Positions 27,227-35,678 of a stretch of 64,000 nucleotides of DNA are shown here, piece by piece. The position numbers and the translations under genes are program-made. The DNA is from Chitinophagaceae bacterium. GTDB taxonomy: Bacteria > Bacteroidota > Bacteroidia > Chitinophagales > UBA10324. The stretch is from the NCBI GenBank assembly GCA_016704325.1, contig JADJAG010000005.1:1-64000 (forward strand), in the 5' to 3' direction. Every line of letters starts with the position of its first letter. Position 1 is the stretch's first letter. The notes below the pieces were generated by a model that made no database searches, was not told the DNA's origin, and saw nothing but the letters and a program-made list of their open reading frames with translations.

Positions 27227-28468
27227 TCATCGCTTAACAAATTTTCTCAGGGTATTACTACTATCTGTTTTAAGGTGTAAGAAATAAATACCAGGAGGTA
27301 AAAAAGAGATATCAATTATCGGATCAGGAGTATCTAAAGATAGAGTTAATAATTCAGTACCTAATAAATCAATTATCGTTACCTCCGACCTGATACCTGA
27401 GAGTTTTAAAGAAAGAATTAATTGATCTTTTGCAGGATTAGGATGTAGTGAAAATGTAACATCGGACACGAGATCATCAATTTCAGTAAAACCACCTCCA
27501 TTGGTAGTTTTCATAAAAACACCAAAGGGACCCACAGCATAACCATAATCTTTATCAAGAAAGTAAATTTCATTGATGTAGTATTGACTGTCGGGATATT
27601 GTGTCTCACATTGAAACCATAAATTTCCTCCATCAAAGGTTTTATATATGGCACTGGCAAAACCGTCATTTCCGGCAGTGTATCCAGTATCTTCTGATAG
27701 GAAAAATAAAGCCATAGAAAGAGAATTATTGAGAACTGTCAATTCTGACCAACTACCCCCTTCATTGACTGTTTTATAAATATCATTGATTCCAGCATAT
27801 CCGATTTTTGTGGTTAAAAATTGAAAATTTTTATTTGAACTAAAAGGTGGTAGGGTGAAAACTGTTGGCCAGGCTGGATCAAGATTCAACCCTCCATCGG
27901 TTGTTTTTAACAGTAGTGCATCAGCATACCCTGTTTCACTGGCACCAACATAACCAGTATCCACTGAAGTAAACTGAATCCATCGATAGTAAGGACCACC
28001 TAATGAACTGGAAAACACGACCTCCCAACTTTCACCTCCATCAAAAGTCTTATAAATTTTACTGCCAAGCCCGGAGATAAATCCGGTATCGACATTCAAG
28101 AAAGATGCGTTATAAAAAACACTCGACCAAATAGGGCTTACATCTAACCAACTTTGACCACGATCTACCGTTTTAAAAACAGCAACATTATTAGGGCCAC
28201 TCCCAACCAGATATCCCACATTCTTACTAGGAAACTCAATATCATAAAAAATATAATTTTCCTGAGGTATAGAAGGGTTAGATGCCCATGTTTCACCCCC
28301 ATCAATGGTCTGTAAAAAGGTGGCATAGCCAGCAATAAATCCTGTATCTCTACTGATAAATTTTACAGTGTACAGATCATTGTCTGTCCCAGTATTTACA
28401 AATTGCCACTGAGCATTTGCAATGATCGTCCATACAACACAACATCCTATTAAAAGACTTGTCTTCAA
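27227..28468 (-). CDS. Ycf48/sortilin-like propeller protein with T9SS tail
   Basis: 413 residues. A signal peptide (LLIGCCVVWTIIANAQ) precedes about seven BNR/Ycf48-type repeats such as FLQTIDGGETWASNP, VFKTVDRGQSWLDV, IYKTFDGGESWEVVF and MKTTNGGGF, alternating with 'DTGFIAG/DTGYVGA' strands. A T9SS type A sorting domain runs from FSLHPNPAKDQLILSLKL to IYFLHLKTDSSNTLRKFVKR. It is likely secreted and cell-surface attached. Photosystem assembly is the role of the name-giving homologues only and does not apply here. The 5' side is fused to the duplicated stub at 28499. Confidence 0.85.
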   Translation of the reverse strand: MKTSLLIGCCVVWTIIANAQWQFVNTGTDNDLYTVKFISRDTGFIAGYATFLQTIDGGETWASNPSIPQENYIFYDIEFPSKNVGYLVGSGPNNVAVFKTVDRGQSWLDVSPIWSSVFYNASFLNVDTGFISGLGSKIYKTFDGGESWEVVFSSSLGGPYYRWIQFTSVDTGYVGASETGYADALLLKTTDGGLNLDPAWPTVFTLPPFSSNKNFQFLTTKIGYAGINDIYKTVNEGGSWSELTVLNNSLSMALFFLSEDTGYTAGNDGFASAIYKTFDGGNLWFQCETQYPDSQYYINEIYFLDKDYGYAVGPFGVFMKTTNGGGFTEIDDLVSDVTFSLHPNPAKDQLILSLKLSGIRSEVTIIDLLGTELLTLSLDTPDPIIDISFLPPGIYFLHLKTDSSNTLRKFVKR

Positions 28469-28498
28469 AATTCTTATTTTATTGTAGAACCAGCTTAT

Positions 28499-29085
28499 TT
28501 ATTGAACTGGCTGAAGTGGTAAACAGATTTGCTGAACAAATAGCCACTGCGATAACAACTTTTACAATACAAAATGGGTAGTAGTTTTTCATAAGTTCGA
28601 TTTGGTTTGCTTTTATAAAGTATTCTATTCCTGCTCTTATTTCTTCATTTACCTTTTGAATCAGGAGCTTAAACTAATTCATGCAAATACAGGCTTCAAA
28701 ACAAAAAATTCAAAAACGGAGTAATGTGACGAGCCGGTAGCTTAGTGATTTGATTACTATTAGTGAATAAGATCATCGTGAAATTTAAGGATGACATAGT
28801 CATGGGATGACTATAACTCACCTGTTTATTGTAAGCGATTATTCAATGTCATCCAATGTCAGTCATTCCCATTCACCAATTCAAAACCACCGTTTACAAA
28901 ACAGATTTGAAAGACGCTATGTATGCAGGTTACGTTTGTCGGAAATTAATTCACAAACCAATAACCAATCATGAAAAATCTCGTACTACTTCCGGCACTG
29001 TTACTGGTGATCGGATTTGCTCAAACATTAAGTGCACAAAATACCTTCCCCGCAAATGGTGCTGCAGGTATTGGAACGGCCACTC
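28499..29085. repeat. Duplicated divergent promoter segment, copy 2
   Basis: It matches 9864-10445. Here the left gene survives only as its first 30 or so codons (28499-28590, minus strand, with a frameshift near 28510), while the right gene (28971) is complete. Between the copies the AGTCATGGGATGACT palindrome and the sequence around the second gene's ATG are retained. Substitutions include a G for T in the fourth codon of that gene (GTA versus TTA). Confidence 0.85.
28796..28814. promoter_or_regulatory. Conserved palindrome upstream of 28971 (possible operator), copy 2
   Basis: ATAGTCAT-GGG-ATGACTAT, perfect 8+8 with a 3-base centre, 157 bp before the ATG of the next gene. The same element lies at 10163-10179. 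Its function is inferred only from position and conservation. Confidence 0.35.
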
Positions 29086-30668
29086 CGGCCTCTTCCTCGC
29101 TGCTCGATATCAGTTCTACCTCTAAAGGCGTGCTGATGCCCCGCATGACAAAAACACAGCGGGAGGCCATCGTTTCACCGGTGGAAGGATTGCTGATCTA
29201 CCAAACCAACAACCAACCCGGCTTCTATTACTACGATGGCTCTGCCTGGAAATCGGTACTGCAGGTAAAGAAGGATCTCTCCAACCTCAATGCAACCGCT
29301 ATCAATGTGTCGCTCGAACCCAATGCCTCGGGCACCTTAAACCTGGGAAGCAGTACCAATAAATGGAATGAAGTGCATGCCACCAGTATTAAGTTTGCTG
29401 ATGGAACTACACAATCTACTGCAGGTGGCGGAGGCGGAGGAGGCATTGGCGGCAGCGGCACGTCCGGGTATCTTGCCAAGTTCACCGGCGCAGGTACTAT
29501 CGGCAATTCGCTCTTTCAGGAGAATGCCAGCAATGCCTGGCTGGGTACTACCGCTTTTTCCGGTTCCAATGCGAAGTTGGATATATATGCTGATGCCATT
29601 TCACGCACGTTGAAACTTCAGAATGATTTTTCTACAACTTTTAACAAGGAAGGCATTTATAACTGGGTTGGCGCACAAGGCACCGGTGGTAAGACAGGAA
29701 TAAACAACATAGTATGGCAAACCACAGGTTCAACAGGTATTGTGTATGGTGTAAAGCAGGATATTCAGAATTATGGCAGCGGGAATGGATACGCGAACTA
29801 TGCTACTTATGATATTCTCGGATCAGGAACAAACTATGGAAACTATCTAAGTATTGGTGGCAGCTCTTCCGGTACTGTGTACGGTGATTATAAATCAGTA
29901 AGCGGTGGAACAGTGTATGGTGATTATAAGACGTTATCCGGCAGCAGTTCGGTTTACGGTAATTATATAACCATACCAAGCGTTTCCGGAAGCAATACCA
30001 AGTTTGGTGTGTATGTAAATATACCAAGCACAGCAGGTGCTAACTTCGGAATTTATTCAGTGGTAAATACAGACAATGCAGGCAGTTATGCCGCTTCATT
30101 TACCGGAAAGGTCTATTGCAATGGCGATGTGGGAATCGGTACCATATCTCCTGCAGCACAGTTGCATGTTGATCTGGGTACTGATGCCGAACCTGCCGGC
30201 GGTGGTTTTATCGTGAGCGGCAGCACTTCATCAGCCAATATAGCTATTGATAACAATGAGATCATGGCTCGTGACAATGGCGCCGTTTCCAAACTTTATC
30301 TGAATAATGACGGTGGAGATGTTTCTATGTGTTATTCCGGTGGAAATGTGATGATAGGTGCTTCCGCGCCAGCCACAGGATACCTGCTTACAGTGGACGG
30401 AAAAGTGATCTGCGAAGAATTGAAAGTGCAACTCAGCCAGGACTGGCCCGACTATGTTTTTGAAGAAGGTTATGCAATGCCATCTATCAGCGAATTAAAG
30501 GCTTTTGTGAAAACACATAAGCACCTGCCGGGAATTCCTGATGCAGAAGAAATGAAAGCTGGAATTTCTGTGGGAGATATGCAAACCAAGCTGATGCAGA
30601 AGGTGGAAGAGCTTTCATTGTACATCATTCAACTCCAGGACCAGATTGATGCCTTAAGGCAGCAGTAG
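28971..30668 (+). CDS. Secreted tail-fibre-like structural protein
   Basis: 565 residues. A signal peptide (LVLLPALLLVIGFAQTLSAQ) precedes the GIGTATPASSSLLDI motif and MPRMTKTQREAIVSPVEGLL segment typical of Bacteroidota tail-fibre-like proteins. A long glycine- and serine-rich region of beta repeats follows (YGDYKSVSG, YGDYKTLSG, YGNYITIPS; residues about 290-350). The C-terminus, DYVFEEGYAMPSISELKAFV then HKHLPGIPDAEEM and a final coiled-coil helix, is the conserved trimer-forming end seen in these proteins. There is no T9SS tail. The protein is probably exported and fibrous. It begins a plus-strand block and may share transcription with the M4 gene 34 bp downstream. Confidence 0.75.
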   Translation: MKNLVLLPALLLVIGFAQTLSAQNTFPANGAAGIGTATPASSSLLDISSTSKGVLMPRMTKTQREAIVSPVEGLLIYQTNNQPGFYYYDGSAWKSVLQVKKDLSNLNATAINVSLEPNASGTLNLGSSTNKWNEVHATSIKFADGTTQSTAGGGGGGGIGGSGTSGYLAKFTGAGTIGNSLFQENASNAWLGTTAFSGSNAKLDIYADAISRTLKLQNDFSTTFNKEGIYNWVGAQGTGGKTGINNIVWQTTGSTGIVYGVKQDIQNYGSGNGYANYATYDILGSGTNYGNYLSIGGSSSGTVYGDYKSVSGGTVYGDYKTLSGSSSVYGNYITIPSVSGSNTKFGVYVNIPSTAGANFGIYSVVNTDNAGSYAASFTGKVYCNGDVGIGTISPAAQLHVDLGTDAEPAGGGFIVSGSTSSANIAIDNNEIMARDNGAVSKLYLNNDGGDVSMCYSGGNVMIGASAPATGYLLTVDGKVICEELKVQLSQDWPDYVFEEGYAMPSISELKAFVKTHKHLPGIPDAEEMKAGISVGDMQTKLMQKVEELSLYIIQLQDQIDALRQQ

Positions 30669-30702
30669 ACGTGTCATTTCATAATTCATAAAAACAAAAG
30701 TC

Positions 30703-32997
30703 ATGAAAAGGACACTCATAAGTGCATGCATTGTATTGTTGCTCGCAGTCACAATCACCCAAGCGCAACCTATGCAGGGCAACCATTTACTCAATAAAAA
30801 ATTCAGCAGGTACCTGCATCCAACAAGCCGGCAAGGCTGGATTGAATTCAGGGATGATGCTCCCTACACTGCGCATCAGCTCTTTGTGGAAGAACCGGAT
30901 TTGATCGGATTGCGGAACAATGTAGATGAAATGCGAATCCTAAAAGTTCGGACAGATGTGGCAGGTAATTCACACTTTCGCTATGCCCAGTTTTACCGGG
31001 GAGTAAGGGTTGAAATGATCGAACATATCGTGCATGAAAAGAAAGGGCGTGTCTACCTGGCCAATGGTGATTTCATAGCTGCATTAGACCTTGATGTGCT
31101 TCCGCAAATAAGTCCGGCAACAGCAGTAGAAACGGCATTACGTGTTGTGCCTGCGGAAAAATACCTCTGGGAGAATGCAGCACAGGAAGCAAATTTTAAG
31201 CAGAAAAAAAATGATCCCAATGCCACTTTGCAGCCACAGGCAGAATTGTTGATTGTAAGAGAAGCGGTGAATGGTAGAATGGCTCCTGATAACTTTGCAC
31301 TTGCCTATCGGATAGCGGTGTTTGCTGAAAAACCACATGCTGCAAAGTATGTGTATGTTGATGCACATACAGGCGAAGTGATTCGAACAAGGTCATTAGA
31401 AGTTTTCTGCTCTTCAGGTACTGCGAATACCACCTTTAATGGAACACAAACGGTGCAAACCAAATTCACCACAGCAGATTGTGAATCCGGTGGCAATACG
31501 CAAACAGATTATTTTTCCTGGGATGATTGTAATCCTGATACAGAAATAAAAAGCTGGTATTCAAATCCCACTTCGGGAGATGACTATTTCAAATGTGATG
31601 ACAATAACAACTGGACGGCTTCCGGCAGCAGCAAGATGACGATCACTTCATTATGGGGAGCAAAGAAAGCTTACAACTATTATAACAATACACACAGTCA
31701 CGAAAGTTTTGACGGAAGTGATGGATTGATTGACTTGTTCAGCAACAGGATTTATGAAGACGATGATGGCAATGAATATTGTGGAAATGCAAGCTACACC
31801 AACATCCTCGACAACCTCAATTTTGGTGCAGGTTCAGATTGTTCACCCGGAACTACCGACGATTACAACACACTTGATATCATCGGGCATGAATACACAC
31901 ATGGTGTAATTGAATATGCGCATTTTGATGCGCTTGATTATTCAGATGAATCCGGTGCATTGAATGAATCGTTCGCCGATATCTTCGGTGAAATGGTGGA
32001 GAATAATGTGGAAGGATCTATTGATTGGTTTGTGGGTGGTGATAAATCGGATAATGGCCTTCGTTCATTTTCAGAACCCAATACAACGGGAGATCCTGAT
32101 ACATATTTAGGAGATTTTTGGTACACAGGCAGCAATGACAATGGAGGAGTGCATACCAACAGCGGCGTACAAAATTTTGTATTCTTTCTGCTGTCGGAAG
32201 GAGGAAGTGGTACCAATGATCAGGGTTGGGATTACAACGTGAATGCAATAGGTTGGTCAAGCGCACGGGACATTGCCTGGCAGGCCATGATGAATTACTT
32301 AGACAGTGATGATGGATATGTTACTGCCCGCAATGCATGGATTCAATCAGCAATAGATTTGTATGGCAGTTGCTCAGAGGAAGTAGTAGCAGTTGGAGAA
32401 GCCTTCCTTGCTGCAGGAGTTACGTATTACACTTCGTACAACCTGGCTTCCGTATGCGGTACCTATAATACTGTTGCATTCATTGATGCGGCTGCAGAAG
32501 CCCGCAATGCCTCCGTACTGTTCAATGAATTCCTGATTGACTGTGCAACCACGATCAATTCAGGCGCAGTGGTAACTGTTGAAAGCGGCAACATCATTTC
32601 ACTTCATCCCGGGTTTACGGCAGTAAGTGGAAGTCTTTTTACTGCATTGATTGACGAGTGCGAGATGAGTGACTACAGTCCCGGTGATCTGAAGAATGAT
32701 AATGGTGAGGTAATCGCAGAGCAAGAAATAGTTCGTGATTTGATCATCAGTATCTACCCTAATCCTGCCGGTTCTTATACAACTATTGAGTTTGACTGTG
32801 ATGAAACGCAGCCTGTTGAGTTGTATATCACAGACGTAACCGGAAGGGTAATGAATTGGATGCTGGAGCAGGAGATGCCGGAGACGCCTCATTATAAAGC
32901 GGACATCAATACCGTTGATTTTGCAAACGGCATGTACTTGTGCATTCTGAAATCCGGAGGTGAAACCCGGGTACAGAAATTTATGGTACAACATTAA
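30703..32997 (+). CDS. M4-family (thermolysin-type) metallopeptidase, T9SS-sorted
   Basis: 764 residues. Signal peptide (residues 1-22), an FTP-type propeptide to about residue 230 (VYVDAHTGEVIRTRSL), then the catalytic domain. Zinc ligands are His396 and His400 in HEYTH, and Glu422 in GALNESFADIFGEM; the active-site Glu397 is present. After the protease domain comes a 3-coathanger-type stack (INSGAVVTVESGNIISLHPG, ending LIDEC). A T9SS type A domain follows (IYPNPAGSYTTIEF to MYLCIL and KFMVQH). It would degrade extracellular protein after secretion and propeptide removal. It is followed 150 bp later by an M23 peptidase with the same 3-coathanger and T9SS end. Confidence 0.93.
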   Translation: MKRTLISACIVLLLAVTITQAQPMQGNHLLNKKFSRYLHPTSRQGWIEFRDDAPYTAHQLFVEEPDLIGLRNNVDEMRILKVRTDVAGNSHFRYAQFYRGVRVEMIEHIVHEKKGRVYLANGDFIAALDLDVLPQISPATAVETALRVVPAEKYLWENAAQEANFKQKKNDPNATLQPQAELLIVREAVNGRMAPDNFALAYRIAVFAEKPHAAKYVYVDAHTGEVIRTRSLEVFCSSGTANTTFNGTQTVQTKFTTADCESGGNTQTDYFSWDDCNPDTEIKSWYSNPTSGDDYFKCDDNNNWTASGSSKMTITSLWGAKKAYNYYNNTHSHESFDGSDGLIDLFSNRIYEDDDGNEYCGNASYTNILDNLNFGAGSDCSPGTTDDYNTLDIIGHEYTHGVIEYAHFDALDYSDESGALNESFADIFGEMVENNVEGSIDWFVGGDKSDNGLRSFSEPNTTGDPDTYLGDFWYTGSNDNGGVHTNSGVQNFVFFLLSEGGSGTNDQGWDYNVNAIGWSSARDIAWQAMMNYLDSDDGYVTARNAWIQSAIDLYGSCSEEVVAVGEAFLAAGVTYYTSYNLASVCGTYNTVAFIDAAAEARNASVLFNEFLIDCATTINSGAVVTVESGNIISLHPGFTAVSGSLFTALIDECEMSDYSPGDLKNDNGEVIAEQEIVRDLIISIYPNPAGSYTTIEFDCDETQPVELYITDVTGRVMNWMLEQEMPETPHYKADINTVDFANGMYLCILKSGGETRVQKFMVQH

Positions 32998-33002
32998 ATA
33001 AA

Positions 33003-33127
33003 AGAAGCTGCCTCAAGGGGAGGCCTGGTCATGCTGAACTTGTTTCAGCATCTGTTCACAGTTCCGGCAGATTCCGGAACAGGTTCGAAATGACTGATTG
33101 AATCGTCCTCCTGAAGCAGCTTCCTCC
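33003..33127. repeat. Nested fold-back repeat between two peptidase genes
   Basis: The outer arms GAAGCTGC (33004-33011) and GCAGCTTC (33116-33123) enclose an inner imperfect hairpin: GTCATGCTGAACTTGTTTC (from 33028) against the complement of GGAACAGGTTCGAAATGAC (to 33094). The inner part looks like a dispersed 'GTCAT...ATGAC' palindromic repeat. It may act as a terminator or stabiliser between the two peptidase genes. No coding potential. Confidence 0.5.
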
Positions 33128-33150
33128 TTTTACATTTTGAAAACTTAATT

Positions 33151-34329
33151 ATGAAAACAACTTTACTACTTGTCATTTCTTGCTTCGCAGTCTTTACTGC
33201 AATAGCACAACCTTGTATAACTGTGAGCAGCGAATGCGATGGAAGCACCAACTACTGCGGACCTTATGAATTGTCAAGTGGAATTTACCGTATTCCATTT
33301 GCGAATGGAACAGAGGTGACCATCACCAACGACCATTTCAATCATTGTCCGCGGGGCAGGATTGATATGGTGGGAAATAATGGCAGCTCCATTGTAGCAG
33401 CAGCAGATGGATGGATCCGTTTCATCGAAGACGACAATACGCAGCAATGCGATTGCAGTGAAACATTCTGCCTTAATAATTATGTATGGATGGAGCATGC
33501 CAATGGTGAATGGACCAAATACACTCATATGCAAACCAATTCTGTTCCCGGTACACTGGATGTAGGAGATTGGGTTACTGCCGGCACTTTTCTCGGTACG
33601 GAAGGCGAAGTAGGTTGCGCAAGCGGTGTGCACCTTCACTTTGAAGTGGCACAGCCTGTTGATACCAATACACTTGTAATAAGTTTAGATGGAGGTTACT
33701 TCGATGGTAACTGGGCAAAGAATGTGATTCCTGTTATTTGCGATATTGCCGGAAATGTTTTCGAAGAAGAGGAAGATTATGTGGCGGCCAATTGCGGCAA
33801 TGGCTGCGCTGCATCCATCACGAACAACTTTAACATTTTGGGAGTTGGTGCTTATGATGCAGATATTGCTTCCGGTAGTATTACTGCAGGCAGCGTTGTT
33901 TCAATAGGAGATTATGCCAGTGTGCTATATCAGGCAGGAGACTATATTATCCTTCAGGAAGGCTTTGAAGCATTCACCAATGCGACGGTAACAGCAAGAA
34001 TAGGAGGGTGCAATGATTTTCCTGATAAGCTAAGCAATGAAATGAATACAGAGACATTATTTGAAGCGATGGATGAAGAAAGCTCCTTCTATTTATTTCC
34101 AAATCCGGCAAGTGAGGCAGTTACTGTTCGCTTTGAAAAGTTGATGAATGCTGAAAGCAGGTTCATTATTACGGATGTGCTTGGGAAGGTGGTGTATGAA
34201 TCGGTATTGGAAAATTCGCAACAGGAGATTACGATACCTCTTACCAATCTTTCCGGCGGGATTTATCAATGTAGTTTATTTGCCGGTCATCAGGTTATTG
34301 AAACCAAGCTTTTAAGCATAGTGAAATAA
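33151..34329 (+). CDS. M23-family (LytM-type) metallopeptidase, T9SS-sorted
   Basis: 392 residues with a signal peptide (LLLVISCFAVFTAIAQ). The zinc ligands are visible: His65 and Asp72 in FNHCPRGRIDMVG, and the HxH motif His161/His163 in GVHLHFEVAQP. Between them lie WMEHANGEWTKYTHM and the GDWVTAGTFLGTEG turn. The family cleaves glycyl or peptide cross-links in peptidoglycan or elastin-like proteins. Residues about 220-290 form a 3-coathanger-type stack (ITAGSVVSIGDYASVLYQAG ... GFEAFTNATVTARIGGC), and a T9SS type A domain completes the protein (FYLFPNPASEAVTVRF to IYQCSLF). Being secreted, it could attack other bacteria's walls or host proteins; that is inference. Confidence 0.9.
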   Translation: MKTTLLLVISCFAVFTAIAQPCITVSSECDGSTNYCGPYELSSGIYRIPFANGTEVTITNDHFNHCPRGRIDMVGNNGSSIVAAADGWIRFIEDDNTQQCDCSETFCLNNYVWMEHANGEWTKYTHMQTNSVPGTLDVGDWVTAGTFLGTEGEVGCASGVHLHFEVAQPVDTNTLVISLDGGYFDGNWAKNVIPVICDIAGNVFEEEEDYVAANCGNGCAASITNNFNILGVGAYDADIASGSITAGSVVSIGDYASVLYQAGDYIILQEGFEAFTNATVTARIGGCNDFPDKLSNEMNTETLFEAMDEESSFYLFPNPASEAVTVRFEKLMNAESRFIITDVLGKVVYESVLENSQQEITIPLTNLSGGIYQCSLFAGHQVIETKLLSIVK

Positions 34330-34718
34330 TGGTAATCCGTTGAATTGATCTGTATTTCCTTTTTGTAAATAAATCGCTGCTGCTCAATATAGATATTATG
34401 TATATTTAAAAGTATGATGATTTGTGAGACCAAGGTACAAAGCCGCTATGTTTTGAATCAATTTCATTGTTTTGCTTTGCACCTTTTGACCTTCCTGACA
34501 ATTTTTTCAGCAAAGATTTTCTTAGGAAGTGTTTATGCCTTCTGCAAGGGCAGATATCCTTTGAGGAACTGGTTTTTATAACACATTCCGGCATTATAGT
34601 CAAATCATCCTTTTTGAGTATTTCAAATGAAGACAGGGTGGTGCATCTTGCGGTGATATATTTTAATGATATGTATGATGTATGATAGCACTTAGCTACT
34701 TAAAATCAGATATCGGTT
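34330..34718. other. Gene-free stretch before a REP-like array
   Basis: No supported gene. The sequence is AT-rich with no clear repeats until the array at 34719. Confidence 0.35.
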
Positions 34719-34920
34719 TTTCAGGGCTTTGTTGCTTTGCTTTTTTGCGAAGGGTGATACTCTTCGTAGGGATATTGCGCTCTTTCAGGGCTTTAAGGTT
34801 TTGTTTTTTGCGAAGGGCGATACCCTTCGTAGGGATATTGCGCCCTTTCAGGGCTTTGTTGCTTTGCTTTTTTGCGAAGGGTGATGCCCTCCGTAGGGAT
34901 ATTACGCCCTTTCAGGGCTT
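34719..34920. repeat. REP-like tandem array, about three 64-bp units, left of TnpA
   Basis: Units begin with TTTCAGGGC at 34719, 34783, 34846 and 34910, so the period is 63-64 bp. Each unit contains the hairpin GAAGGG-CGATA-CCCTTC (variants with T or C changes) and a GCCCTTTCAGGGC palindrome. The same motifs lie on the other side of the TnpA gene (35420-35535). The arrangement fits REP elements mobilised by a single-strand HUH transposase. Confidence 0.8.
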
Positions 34921-34953
34921 AGGTTTATTTCATCATTAAATATTTATATCAAT

Positions 34954-35406
34954 ATGGGACAGTCACTTGTAAAAAATTATCTGCACATCGTATTTAGTAC
35001 AAAATACCGGCAACCATTAATTCATCCTCCTTATGAAGCGGAACTTCACAGTTATATGGGTGGCATCTGCAGTAACCTCGAATGCCAGCCAATAAAGATT
35101 GGTGGCTACACTGATCATGTTCACATTCTCTGCATGCTATCGAAAAAGATTGCACTGATGAAATTGCTGGAAGAAGTTAAATCACATTCATCAAAATGGA
35201 TGAAAACAAAGGATCATTCTTTAAAAAACTTTTACTGGCAGGATGGATATGGAGCATTTTCTGTAAATCCCTCGCAAGTGGATAGGGTGATCAGGTATAT
35301 TACCAATCAGCATGCGCATCACAGCAAGAAAAATTTCCAGGATGAATACAGGGGATTTTTGAAAAAATATAAGGTGGAGTATGATGAGAGATATGTTTGG
35401 GATTGA
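34954..35406 (+). CDS. tnpA: IS200/IS605-family transposase TnpA, solo, REP-flanked
   Basis: 150 residues. HUH motif in GYTDHVHILCML, catalytic Tyr in VDRVIRYITNQHAHH, and the family ending EYDERYVWD; HIVFSTKYRQPLI at the start and FYWQDGYGAFSVNPSQVDRV in the middle are also typical. The length is normal and nothing is broken. There is no TnpB partner. The gene is flanked on both sides by GAAGGG...CCCTTC palindromes, so it may be a REP-associated domesticated TnpA (RAYT-like) rather than an ordinary IS200. It would act on single-stranded DNA at stem-loop ends, without target duplication. Confidence 0.88.
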   Translation: MGQSLVKNYLHIVFSTKYRQPLIHPPYEAELHSYMGGICSNLECQPIKIGGYTDHVHILCMLSKKIALMKLLEEVKSHSSKWMKTKDHSLKNFYWQDGYGAFSVNPSQVDRVIRYITNQHAHHSKKNFQDEYRGFLKKYKVEYDERYVWD

Positions 35407-35419
35407 GGTTTTTTAACCC

Positions 35420-35535
<116 letters not shown>

Positions 35536-35678
35536 CTTCGGGTTGGCTTTTAACCCAAAATCATTCACAGATAATGTAACTTACCTAGGGAGTTACTTCC
35601 ATTATCAACGAACTAATCCGCTCCGTAGGAGTCCCTTTGGGGCAATTGAAAATCCGCATTCCGCAATTCTACATTTTC

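Noticed and set aside
28856..29125. Plus-strand frame of 89 codons overlapping the start of the fibre-like gene
   Set aside because: It lies out of frame with the well-supported gene at 28971 and mostly translates promoter sequence.
28971..30668. Phage tail fibre as a sign of a prophage
   Set aside because: The protein has a Sec signal peptide and lies among secreted host proteins; fibre-like chains of this type are common in Bacteroidota chromosomes.
34735..34920. CRISPR array
   Set aside because: The 64-bp units are contiguous and similar throughout, without constant repeats alternating with variable spacers, and no cas genes are present.
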